The notes under the pieces: model-generated
What the model was told of the DNA's origin: nothing
The model's database searches: none
What the model saw: the letters and a program-made list of their open reading frames with translations, nothing else
DNA from: an uncultured Flavobacteriales bacterium
Lineage (GTDB): Bacteria; Bacteroidota; Bacteroidia; Flavobacteriales; UBA1820
Length of the DNA: 64,000 bases
Reading direction: 5' to 3'
NCBI GenBank assembly: GCA_938023515.1
Contig: CALJDR010000049.1
Coordinates: 24,820-88,819 of the forward strand
Translations under genes and position numbers: made by a program
In this document: positions 56,748 through 64,000 of the stretch, one piece after another
How positions within the stretch are numbered: the stretch's first letter is position 1
Layout: the number at the start of each line of letters is the position of its first letter

Positions 56748-57713
56748 ATGAAAAATCTGAAAATAGCATCCGTACAGTTCGAAGCGCACGACAACGACAA
56801 ACGGTATAACCTGTCCGTCATCCGCGAGATATGCGGCAAAGCCGCCGCAGCGGGGGCCGATGTAGTGGCCTTCCACGAATGCTCGGTATGCGGTTATACT
56901 TTTGCCAAGGATCTCACTCGGGAACAACTCGCCGATATCTCCGAATCGATCCCCGAAGGCCCCAGTACGCAGGAGTTGATCCGCATCGCCCAGGATACGG
57001 GCGTGACGCTGCTGGCCGGATTTTTTGAAAAAGGGGACGACGGGAAACTCTACAAAGCGCATGTCTGTGTGGACGGGGACGGGCTGAAAGCCAAATACCG
57101 CAAGCTCCATCCGTTCATCCATCCGGCGCTCACCCCGGGAGACGGTTATGCGGTCTTCGATATCAAGGGCTGGAAATGCGGCATCCTGATATGTTACGAC
57201 AACAATATCGTGGAGAATGTCCGGGCCACCAAATTGTTGGGCGCCCAGATCATTTTCATGCCGCACGTGACCATGTGCACCCCTTCGCCCCGTCCGGGCG
57301 CTGGGTTGATCGATCCGGCTCTATGGCAGAACCGGGAAACCGACCCTACGTCCCTCCGGGTGGAGTTCGACGGGCTGAAAGGTCGTGCGTGGCTGATGAA
57401 ATGGCTCCCCGCGCGGGCTTACGACAATGCGGTATATGTCGTCTTTTCCAACCCCATCGGGATGGACTATACCGAGGTCAAGAACGGCTGCTCGATGATA
57501 CTCGATCCTTTCGGGGACATCGTGGCCGAATGTCGGGCCTTGGGCGACGATTTTTGCATCGCTACCGCTACGGAGGGAAAAATAGCCAACGCCGGGGGCA
57601 CGCGTTACCTACAGGCGCGCCGTCCTGATCTGTACCGCGACATCATCGGCCGGAAACACCAGCCGGTGCAGAAAGTGGCCTGGAAGGACGGCTGCGATCC
57701 AAAGAAAGAATAA
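56748..57713 (+). CDS. Nitrilase-superfamily amidohydrolase
   Basis: The 321-residue protein has the complete catalytic triad of carbon-nitrogen hydrolases: Glu44 in AFHECSVCGY, Lys119 in KYRKLHPF and Cys149 in LICYDNNI. Later conserved parts are LLGAQIIFMPHVTM and ARAYDNAVYVVFSNPIGMDY. The group includes N-carbamoylputrescine amidases and omega-amidases; the substrate is unknown. It lies between gpmA and fbaB in the same direction, an unusual place for an amidase, but co-transcription does not prove a link to glycolysis. Confidence 0.88.
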   Translation: MKNLKIASVQFEAHDNDKRYNLSVIREICGKAAAAGADVVAFHECSVCGYTFAKDLTREQLADISESIPEGPSTQELIRIAQDTGVTLLAGFFEKGDDGKLYKAHVCVDGDGLKAKYRKLHPFIHPALTPGDGYAVFDIKGWKCGILICYDNNIVENVRATKLLGAQIIFMPHVTMCTPSPRPGAGLIDPALWQNRETDPTSLRVEFDGLKGRAWLMKWLPARAYDNAVYVVFSNPIGMDYTEVKNGCSMILDPFGDIVAECRALGDDFCIATATEGKIANAGGTRYLQARRPDLYRDIIGRKHQPVQKVAWKDGCDPKKE

Positions 57714-57748
57714 TTCACCAAACCAATCACGTTTTAAAGTTTATTACC

Positions 57749-58804
57749 ATGGAAACAAAAGTTATTGAACTGCTGGGCAAGGCGGCCGAATACTACTTGG
57801 GCCACACTTGCAAAACGATCGACAAATCGCTCATCCACGTGCCTTCGCCGGAAACTATAGACAAACTGTGGATCCCGACCGACCGGAATATCCGCACCCT
57901 GAACAGCCTTCAGGCTATGCTCGGACACGGACGGCTGGCAAATACCGGCTACCTGTCCATTCTGCCTGTCGACCAGGGGATCGAACACTCGGCCGGAGCT
58001 TCGTTCGCTCCCAATCCGCTGTATTTCGACCCGGAAAATATCGTAAAGCTCGCCATCGAAGGAGAGTGCAATGCCGTGGCCTCCACGTTCGGAGTGCTGG
58101 CCAGCGTAGCCCGCAAATACGCGCACAAGATCCCGTTCATCGTAAAGCTGAACCATAACGAAATGCTCACCTACCCCAATACGTTCGAACAGGTGATGTT
58201 CGGTACGGTAAAAGAGGCGTGGAATATGGGCGCCGTAGCTGTAGGGGCTACCATTTATTTCGGTTCCCAGGACAGCCGCCGCGAGATCGTGGAGGTGGCC
58301 AAAGCCTTCGAATACGCCCATGAACTGGGTATGGCCACGATCCTGTGGTGTTACCTGCGCAACGACGGATTTAAAAAAGACGGGGTGGACTACCATACGG
58401 CGGCCGACCTGACGAGCCAGGCCAACCATATCGGAGTAACCATTAAGGCCGATATCGTCAAACAAAAGCTCCCGACGGTCAACGGCGGGTTCAAAGCGAT
58501 CGGTTTTGGCAAGACGGATGAAAAAGTCTATACCGAACTGACGACCGACCATCCGATAGACCTGTGCCGTTACCAGGTGGCCAACGGATATATGGGCCGG
58601 GTCGGGCTGATCAACTCGGGCGGCGAATCGCACGGGGCTTCCGATCTGAAAGACGCGGTCGTCACTGCCGTGATCAACAAGCGCGCCGGAGGTATGGGCC
58701 TCATCAGCGGACGTAAGGCATTCCAGAAGCCGATGAAGGACGGAGTCGAACTGCTCCATGCCGTTCAGGATGTGTATTTGGACCCGACGGTGACGATTGC
58801 TTAA
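57749..58804 (+). CDS. fbaB: Fructose-bisphosphate aldolase, class I (DhnA type)
   Basis: The 351-residue protein is of the archaeal/DhnA class I aldolase type, which forms a Schiff base with a lysine instead of using zinc. Segments seen are LSILPVDQGIEHSAGASFAP, PFIVKLNHNEMLTYPNTFEQ, WNMGAVAVGATIYFGSQDSR and VNGGFKAIGFGKTDEKVYT. It resembles E. coli FbaB (350 residues). A class II enzyme is at 32708. It starts 35 bases after the amidase and ends in a strong terminator. Confidence 0.93.
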   Translation: METKVIELLGKAAEYYLGHTCKTIDKSLIHVPSPETIDKLWIPTDRNIRTLNSLQAMLGHGRLANTGYLSILPVDQGIEHSAGASFAPNPLYFDPENIVKLAIEGECNAVASTFGVLASVARKYAHKIPFIVKLNHNEMLTYPNTFEQVMFGTVKEAWNMGAVAVGATIYFGSQDSRREIVEVAKAFEYAHELGMATILWCYLRNDGFKKDGVDYHTAADLTSQANHIGVTIKADIVKQKLPTVNGGFKAIGFGKTDEKVYTELTTDHPIDLCRYQVANGYMGRVGLINSGGESHGASDLKDAVVTAVINKRAGGMGLISGRKAFQKPMKDGVELLHAVQDVYLDPTVTIA

Positions 58805-58821
58805 GATTGTCCCGGCAATAC

Positions 58822-58861
58822 CGAAAAGCGGCTGCTTCCAACGGAAGCAGCCGCTTTTTAT
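58822..58861. terminator. Terminator between fbaB and purB
   Basis: AAAAGCGGCTGCTTCC and GGAAGCAGCCGCTTTT form a 16-bp stem around AAC, with T-runs on both strands. It serves fbaB and the converging purB, which ends at 58879. Confidence 0.93.
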
Positions 58862-58878
58862 GTGGTGATGGGGAATTA

Positions 58879-60228
58879 TCAGTATCCCGTATAGTTCATC
58901 GGCGAGAATGCGCGCAGTTCGTCCTTGATCTCCTCTGCGACATCCAGCGTATCGATGAATTCGCGGATGCTCTCCTTGGTGATCCGGGCGTTGGTGCGGG
59001 TGAGCGCCTTGAGCGTTTCGTAGGGGTTGGGATAGCCTTCCCGGCGGAGCACCGTTTGGATGGCTTCGGCCACGACGGCCCAGTTGTTGTCCAGATCGGC
59101 GGTGATCTTTTCCCGGTTGACGATCAGCTTGTTCAGTCCTTTTACCGTGGAACGGATGGCCAGCAGCGAATGTCCGAAAGGCACTCCGACATTGCGCAGG
59201 ACGGTGGAGTCTGTCAGATCGCGCTGCATCCGGGAAACGGGGAGCTTGGCGGCCAAGTGCTCGAACAGGGCGTTGGCGACCCCGAGGTTTCCTTCCGAAT
59301 TTTCGAAGTCTATCGGGTTGACCTTATGCGGCATCGCGCTCGATCCTACCTCTCCGGCCTTTATTTGCTGGCGGAAATACTCCATCGAGATATAAGTCCA
59401 CATATCTCGGTCCAGGTCTATCAGGATGCTGTTTATCCGCTTGACGTTGTCGAAAATAGCGGCGATCAGGTCGTAATGTTCTATCTGGGTGGTGGGGTAC
59501 GAGCGTTTCAGCCCCAGGGTCTGTTCGACGAATTTCCGGGCGAAAGCGTTCCAGTCCACAGCCGGGAAAGCCACTTTGTGGGCGTTGAAATTGCCGGTGG
59601 CCCCTCCGAATTTTGCCCCGTGGGGCAGTTTTTCCAACGTTTCCGTCTGGATGCGCAGGCGCTCGGAGAATACGCGGATTTCCTTGCCCAGACGGGTGGG
59701 GGAAGCGGGCTGTCCATGGGTGTGCGCCAGCATCGGGATGTCGTCCCATTCGCCGGCCAGCTTTTCCAGCAGTTCGACCAACCCTTTGAGTTCCGGCAGG
59801 TAGATCTGGCCGAGGGCTTCCTTGACGGACAGCGGCACGGCCGTGTTGTTGATGTCCTGCGAAGTAAGGCCGAAATGGATGAACTCTTTCTGGCTTTCCA
59901 GCCCCAGTTTTTTAAAACGATCTTTCAGGAAATACTCCACCGCCTTTACGTCGTGGTTGGTCGTTTTTTCGATCTCTTTGATCATCAGGGCGTCGCGCTC
60001 CGAAAAATCGGTGTAGATATCCCGCAGGGCCGGGAAAACGCTTTCCGGTACACCGGACAGTTGGGGGAGTTGTTCCTTCAGGGCCGAAAGCGCGATGAAG
60101 TATTCCACTTCGACCATCACGCGGTAGCGTATCAGTCCGAATTCCGAGAAATAAGGGGCCAGGGCCTCCCCGGTGGAGCGGTAGCGGCCGTCCAGGGGGC
60201 AAAGGGCTGTAAGGGGAGAGAATTCCAT
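58879..60228 (-). CDS. purB: Adenylosuccinate lyase
   Basis: The enzyme acts twice in purine synthesis, releasing fumarate. The 449-residue protein has the fumarase-superfamily signature SSAMPHKVNPIDFEN (about 296-310), THGQPASPTRLGKE with His171, LTSQDINNTA and FGGATGNFNAHKVAFP. The frame is open to 60381, but ATG 60228 gives the canonical MEFSPLTALCPLDGRYR start and is 24 bases after a -7 element. It belongs to the short E. coli-like type. Confidence 0.95.
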   Translation of the reverse strand: MEFSPLTALCPLDGRYRSTGEALAPYFSEFGLIRYRVMVEVEYFIALSALKEQLPQLSGVPESVFPALRDIYTDFSERDALMIKEIEKTTNHDVKAVEYFLKDRFKKLGLESQKEFIHFGLTSQDINNTAVPLSVKEALGQIYLPELKGLVELLEKLAGEWDDIPMLAHTHGQPASPTRLGKEIRVFSERLRIQTETLEKLPHGAKFGGATGNFNAHKVAFPAVDWNAFARKFVEQTLGLKRSYPTTQIEHYDLIAAIFDNVKRINSILIDLDRDMWTYISMEYFRQQIKAGEVGSSAMPHKVNPIDFENSEGNLGVANALFEHLAAKLPVSRMQRDLTDSTVLRNVGVPFGHSLLAIRSTVKGLNKLIVNREKITADLDNNWAVVAEAIQTVLRREGYPNPYETLKALTRTNARITKESIREFIDTLDVAEEIKDELRAFSPMNYTGY

Positions 60229-60251
60229 TTCGTTTTTATACTGGTAAGGTA

Positions 60252-60259
60252 CAAAGGTA
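60252..60259 (-). promoter_or_regulatory. -7 element for purB
   Basis: CAAAGGTA on the plus strand reads TACCTTTG on the minus strand, 23 bases before the ATG at 60228. The expected TTTG -33 position holds an AT-rich tract without an exact match. Confidence 0.65.
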
Positions 60260-60313
60260 AGGCCCTGCGGGCATTTGTGCAATTTTTTAAAGGCGGCATT
60301 TCTGCTGCCGGGC

Positions 60314-60358
60314 ACAAAAAAGACGGCGGCAACCCTTTCGGTTTTGCCGCCGCCGCAC
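60314..60358 (-). terminator. Terminator after the GH78 pair
   Basis: On the minus strand CGGCGGCAA and TTGCCGCCG pair around AACCGAAAGGG and are followed by TCTTTTTT. It lies 34 bases after the stop at 60392. Confidence 0.85.
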
Positions 60359-60391
60359 ACAAAAATAAAAAGTGTAACCAAATAAATCTAT

Positions 60392-62590
60392 TTATCGTTT
60401 CACGGTATGGGTACCGGCCCCTACGGTCTTGGATTTTCCGTCGGGGAACACCACCTGGGCTTTCGAGCCTTTGGGTACGGTCACCGTTACGCTCAGTTTC
60501 TGTCCTTCTTTTTGGACTTTTACGGCGATGCGTCCTCCGTCAGCCGTGACCATCGAGGCTTCGGCGTGGTCGAGCCCGCTGAGCTGCGGGGCTACCCGGA
60601 AGGTCTTGAAGCCGGGCGACGTCGGTTCGATACCGCATACTTTCTGGCTCATCATCGTCAGCGGGCCGCCGCTCCAGGCATGGTTGATCGTGCCCCCGCC
60701 GAATCCTTCGGCACCGATGCCCCAGCCTTCGAACAGGGTGGAGTAATCCTTATAGGCCATCATCTTGGCGTACCGGTCGTGGATGCGTTGGATGGCGAAT
60801 TCTCCCTCGTTCATTATAAAGAGCGCCTCGAGCACATATTTTTCCATGTACGGGCTGGCGTGGTATTCTTTTTTCAGTGCCTGGGTGATCATCGGGTATT
60901 TGTCTTTCGAGGCCAGGCCCGATACGACAGCCATCGCCTGTGCCCGGTCGTCGTCCGCCCCGGTGTGTTCTTTCGAACGGTATACTTTTCCTGTCCAGTA
61001 CGCCCCGTCGAATGCTTTCTCGATGGCGGCCATCATCTGCGCGTCTTTTTCGGCATCGGCTGTGCGGCCCAGCATCAGGGCGAATTCCCGCTCGGCTTTC
61101 AGGGCCAGGTAATACCAGGTGGTGGTGAGCACGCCCATGTCGATGTCGGCCCCCCAGTCGCCCCAGTTCCAGTCGCCTTTGCGCAGCAGCGGCAGCCCGT
61201 CGGGGCCTACCTGCCACACGTCGTGCAGGTACCGGTGTACGCGGTCGTATACGTCCTTGACGAAAGATGAATCCCCGCTGTAGTAGTATTGGGTGTAGAA
61301 CCCGTACCAGCCCACCGAGGCCAGCATCTGGAGCGGCAGTTCGCTCGTGCCTACTCCCGGAACGGGCGAATAGATCACTCCGTTGTCGCGCTGCCAGTTC
61401 ACCAGTTCATGGATGCCTTTCACCGCCAGTTTCTGCGCCGAAGGGGAGAGGGCGTAGAACGCTTCGCCCAGTTCGTTCACGGCATCACCCCACCATTGGG
61501 CGCGCTCGCGGTCGGGGCAGTCGAAGTACGTATCGCGCATGGTGATGTAAAGGGTGCGCGCAGATTTTTCCCACAATTCGTTCAGGAAGGGGTCGTCGCA
61601 GGTGAATGTACCCACGAATTCCGTATCGTAGCCCGTTTCGCGAAAGGATACATTTTTTACTTTCACCCCTTTGGGGATGATGTACCATACATAATGCCCG
61701 TTCATCCAGCCGGGATTTTCATAGGACTGCAAGCCGTCCCGGGTGATATATTCCGCCCGGACATTGTTCTCGCTGCCGCCCTTGTAGTTATCGGTCTGGA
61801 TACGAACCGTATCGCCGGCAGGGGCTTCCAATTCGATGTAAGGGGTCATCTGGCAGTTGTATGGCAGGCGGCAGATCAACGTGTCGCCCGATACTTTCAC
61901 GCTTTCGTACGGTTTGAGCCCATAGTCTTTCCACATCGGGATAGGCCGTTCCACGAGGTTGCCGAACGGTTTTTCGCCGGGTTTGGCAATGACTTCCGCC
62001 GGCGGGAAAGAACCTTTGTAGGCCGCCGTATTCCATCCGTCCATCGCGAAGCGCGCGTCGTAGCGGATGTTGCTTTCCGGCAGGCGGTAATTGGGCAGCG
62101 GTTTGCCCGTGTTCTGAAATGCCTGGTATACGCAGGCCTGCCAACTGGCATCCGAGACGATGCTCACCCCGCCGCCTTCGGCGTCGAAGAGCAGTCCGGC
62201 CTTTCCGCTCGATTTATGGCTGAACCCGCTCTTGCCGAAATACCACAGCAGGACGGCGATCGTATTCTTTCCTTCCTTGAGGTACGGGGCGATGTCTATC
62301 ACATCGTAATAGGTGCCCTCGGGATCGGGGCCCCGTTTCAGGCCGCCCTCGAAGACCACCAGGCTGTCGTTCACCCACATCCAGTATTTGGAGTCGGCTG
62401 CGACCCGGGCTTCGAGCTTCTGCGGCACTTTGTCGATGTTGGCTACCTTGCGCAGAGCGATCCAGGTGTTGGGGTTGTTGTGGCAGTCGGAGGCGGTGAT
62501 CCAATCCCCCTTCCACCCGGCGCTCTGGGCGCTGAGGGAAACGGCGCACGCCACCAGCGCGAGGGCCATCCATTTTCGTAGTGTAGTCAT
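60392..62590 (-). CDS. GH78-type alpha-L-rhamnosidase, secreted
   Basis: The 732-residue protein has a signal peptide (LALVACAVSLSAQ), an N-terminal beta-sandwich (WVNDSLVVFEGGLKRGPDPE), then a catalytic (alpha/alpha)6 barrel. The GH78 hallmark FDCPDRERAQWWGDA lies near residues 356-370 and includes acidic residues used in catalysis. WNWGDWGADIDMGVLTTTWY follows, and the C-terminal sandwich ends FPDGKSKTVGAGTHTVKR. It should release alpha-L-rhamnose from plant polysaccharides or glycosides. The ATG at 62590 overlaps the stop of the upstream GH78 gene by 4 bases. Confidence 0.88.
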   Translation of the reverse strand: MTTLRKWMALALVACAVSLSAQSAGWKGDWITASDCHNNPNTWIALRKVANIDKVPQKLEARVAADSKYWMWVNDSLVVFEGGLKRGPDPEGTYYDVIDIAPYLKEGKNTIAVLLWYFGKSGFSHKSSGKAGLLFDAEGGGVSIVSDASWQACVYQAFQNTGKPLPNYRLPESNIRYDARFAMDGWNTAAYKGSFPPAEVIAKPGEKPFGNLVERPIPMWKDYGLKPYESVKVSGDTLICRLPYNCQMTPYIELEAPAGDTVRIQTDNYKGGSENNVRAEYITRDGLQSYENPGWMNGHYVWYIIPKGVKVKNVSFRETGYDTEFVGTFTCDDPFLNELWEKSARTLYITMRDTYFDCPDRERAQWWGDAVNELGEAFYALSPSAQKLAVKGIHELVNWQRDNGVIYSPVPGVGTSELPLQMLASVGWYGFYTQYYYSGDSSFVKDVYDRVHRYLHDVWQVGPDGLPLLRKGDWNWGDWGADIDMGVLTTTWYYLALKAEREFALMLGRTADAEKDAQMMAAIEKAFDGAYWTGKVYRSKEHTGADDDRAQAMAVVSGLASKDKYPMITQALKKEYHASPYMEKYVLEALFIMNEGEFAIQRIHDRYAKMMAYKDYSTLFEGWGIGAEGFGGGTINHAWSGGPLTMMSQKVCGIEPTSPGFKTFRVAPQLSGLDHAEASMVTADGGRIAVKVQKEGQKLSVTVTVPKGSKAQVVFPDGKSKTVGAGTHTVKR

Positions 62591-64000
62591 AATATATTCG
62601 GTTTTTTGACAGTTATTTTCAGTTCTTTCGGCGCGTTGACGGCGGTGTTTACCCGCCCGTCCGGGCCTTTCTCGTGGCGTACTTTCACGATGCCATAGGG
62701 GGTGGGGAAAGTTCCCTCCGCCCAAGGCAGGTCGCCCAGGTGCGGTTGTATCTCGATTTCGGAGGGACTGACGGGATTTATGCCCAGCACATACCGGGAC
62801 AGCCACGCCGTCGGGCCGGAAGCCCATCCGTGGCACAGGCTGTGGCGGAACCCTTTGTAGCAATAGGCCCCGAAATCCCCGTGGATATCCTTTTTACCGG
62901 CTTCGGGCAGTCGGTCTATCCCATAGGAGTCCTTCGTCCAGTCGAGGTCGAAGTCTTCCCAGAAGGTAGTGGCCCCCATGTCAAGCATGCCGCCCCAGTA
63001 GGCGCGGATGATATCCGCCGCCTGTTGGTAAAGTCCGGCCTCGGCCAAGGCTTCCAGCATGTAGTAGCCATAAAAAGTGGAAAAGTTCGCCGGCCCTCCG
63101 GCTTTGAGGATGTCGGCCGCTTTTTCCGGTTCCGCCGCTCCGCACAGGGCGAGCAGGGCGGCGGCTTGTTTATCCCCTTTCAGGGTGCCGTCGTGTTTTT
63201 TCAGGAAAGTTTTGGCCATTTTTTCGGCCTCTTTGAGCGCTTTTGCGTGTGCCTGCCGGCTTTGCTGGGCGAGTTCCGTATCTCCCAAGATGCCGCACAG
63301 CTCGGTTCCGGCCTGGAGCGCCATGACGGTCAGGGCCTGGAGCCCGGCGTCTATGGCCTCTTTGTTCTCGCTCGAAGGCCAGTCCAGAAAGCGCGTGCCG
63401 CCCAACTGTTCCCTGCCGTTTTTGTCCAGCCCGGAGATGACCTGCCGCAGCAGCCCGGCGAGGTATTCTTTTTGTCCTTTCAAGTATTTCAGATCCCCTT
63501 GGTACCGGTGCCAGTCCCGCTGGATGATGATCCACCACAGGGAGTACGAACCGATGCCGTTCATCCAGGCGGGCAGCGGGGTAATGTCGCGGGCCAGGTC
63601 GAGGCTGGAGGGGACGATCGGGTCGCCGCCGAAGACGGTCGAAACGGTCATCACTTCGGGGTGCAGGTCGCCCACCCATACCAGACGGTCGCGCTTGATG
63701 CCGTCCCACAGGTAGTTCTGCATATTCAGGTGGACGGTGTAGGCACCTGTTTGCCATATTTTATTGAGCAGGGTGTCGCTGCACCGGAACGAGCCTTTGT
63801 AGGCCAGATCGCGGAAGATAGAGCAGGCGCTGGCTTCCCGCAGGATGAGCTCTGCGTTATCGTCCAACAGGTCGATGCGCACGAAACGGAATCCCGAATT
63901 ACCCGCCTCGGCTACTCCCAGCCAAGGCAGTTGCATCCGGAAGTCGCGCATGGCATGGTCGTTGCCGGCGTTGGTCGCCCCGCCCGGTTCGCTCATGGCC
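62587..64000 (-). CDS. GH78-type alpha-L-rhamnosidase, 3' part
   Basis: The frame is open to the window edge, so the N terminus is outside. At least 470 residues are present. The segment YLWDGIKRDRLVWVGDLHPE, with VGDLHPE, is the GH78-type catalytic signature; GSYSLWWIIIQRDWHRYQGD and GDFGAYCYKGFRHSLCHGWA support the (alpha/alpha)6 barrel. The C-terminal sandwich ends NAPKELKITVKKPNIL. It differs from the downstream GH78 gene and is not a recent copy. A MSEPGG start at 63996 is an artefact of the window edge. Confidence 0.82.
   Translation of the reverse strand, partial: AMSEPGGATNAGNDHAMRDFRMQLPWLGVAEAGNSGFRFVRIDLLDDNAELILREASACSIFRDLAYKGSFRCSDTLLNKIWQTGAYTVHLNMQNYLWDGIKRDRLVWVGDLHPEVMTVSTVFGGDPIVPSSLDLARDITPLPAWMNGIGSYSLWWIIIQRDWHRYQGDLKYLKGQKEYLAGLLRQVISGLDKNGREQLGGTRFLDWPSSENKEAIDAGLQALTVMALQAGTELCGILGDTELAQQSRQAHAKALKEAEKMAKTFLKKHDGTLKGDKQAAALLALCGAAEPEKAADILKAGGPANFSTFYGYYMLEALAEAGLYQQAADIIRAYWGGMLDMGATTFWEDFDLDWTKDSYGIDRLPEAGKKDIHGDFGAYCYKGFRHSLCHGWASGPTAWLSRYVLGINPVSPSEIEIQPHLGDLPWAEGTFPTPYGIVKVRHEKGPDGRVNTAVNAPKELKITVKKPNIL

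Noticed and set aside
60229..60381. N-terminal extension of adenylosuccinate lyase
   Set aside because: It runs through the purB promoter and the GC-rich terminator of the next gene. The family starts at MEFSPL.
62591..62863. N-terminal extension of the downstream GH78 gene
   Set aside because: It is Arg/Pro-rich shadow sequence inside the upstream GH78 gene. The ATG at 62590 gives a proper signal peptide.

Overview
The window is ordinary chromosomal DNA from a member of the Bacteroidetes, most likely order Bacteroidales. The support comes from the sequence: at least sixteen copies of the Bacteroidetes -7 promoter motif TAnnTTTG, several with TTTG about 19 bases upstream; A-rich leaders mostly without a strong Shine-Dalgarno sequence; a complete moxR/DUF58/batABCDE cluster; lipoprotein glycoside hydrolases; BACON-like domains; and ribosomal proteins with lineage tails and no zinc ligands. 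An Alistipes-like (Rikenellaceae) source is a guess.

Layout. 1-12.6 kb (+): the S10-spc-alpha ribosomal protein superoperon, from the 3' end of rplW to rplQ, with secY, infA, rpmJ and rpoA inside and a strong terminator at the end. 12.7-14.4 kb (+): carA and a HAD phosphatase. 14.5-22.9 kb (-): an eight-gene cluster, MoxR ATPase, DUF58 protein, a BatD-like membrane protein, then batA-batE, which together predict an envelope-anchored von Willebrand/MIDAS complex. 23.2 kb (+): a methylthioadenosine/S-adenosylhomocysteine nucleosidase. 24.1-29.1 kb (-): two coupled lipoprotein glycosidases (GH127-like, GH106-like). 29.3-31.8 kb (-): macrodomain, Nif3-like and coiled-coil (degenerate zinc-ribbon) genes. 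31.8-35.5 kb (+): an esterase, class II fructose-bisphosphate aldolase, a GAF protein and pheS. 35.6-41.4 kb (-): an alkyltransferase-domain protein, an aspartyl protease with PDZ domain, an EttA-like ABC-F ATPase, a secreted unknown and an M23 peptidase. 41.6-45.4 kb (+): a muropeptide-handling trio (NlpC/P60 peptidase, Tat-exported dipeptide epimerase, transglutaminase-like lipoprotein). 45.5-48.0 kb (+): class I fumarase and a thioredoxin-fold protein. 48.3-49.8 kb (+): three tandem small secreted BACON-like proteins, each with its own promoter, leader and terminator. 49.9-54.0 kb (-): an outer-membrane barrel, tadA, rnr and rpiB. 54.2-58.8 kb (+): an FMN-barrel protein, a CNNM/CorC transporter, gpmA, a nitrilase-family amidase and class I aldolase. 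58.9-60.2 kb (-): purB. 60.4-64 kb (-): two GH78-type alpha-L-rhamnosidases, the upstream one cut by the window edge.

No rRNA, tRNA, CRISPR array, insertion sequence, integrase or phage gene was recognised. The most unusual structure is the tandem BACON-like cassette at 48.3-49.8 kb, where the three genes share a leader element. Next are the zinc-ribbon family protein with no cysteine at all, the RGG-rich tail of ribosomal protein S3, and several paired hairpins or repeats between genes. Nothing here is a clear new defence or mobile system.
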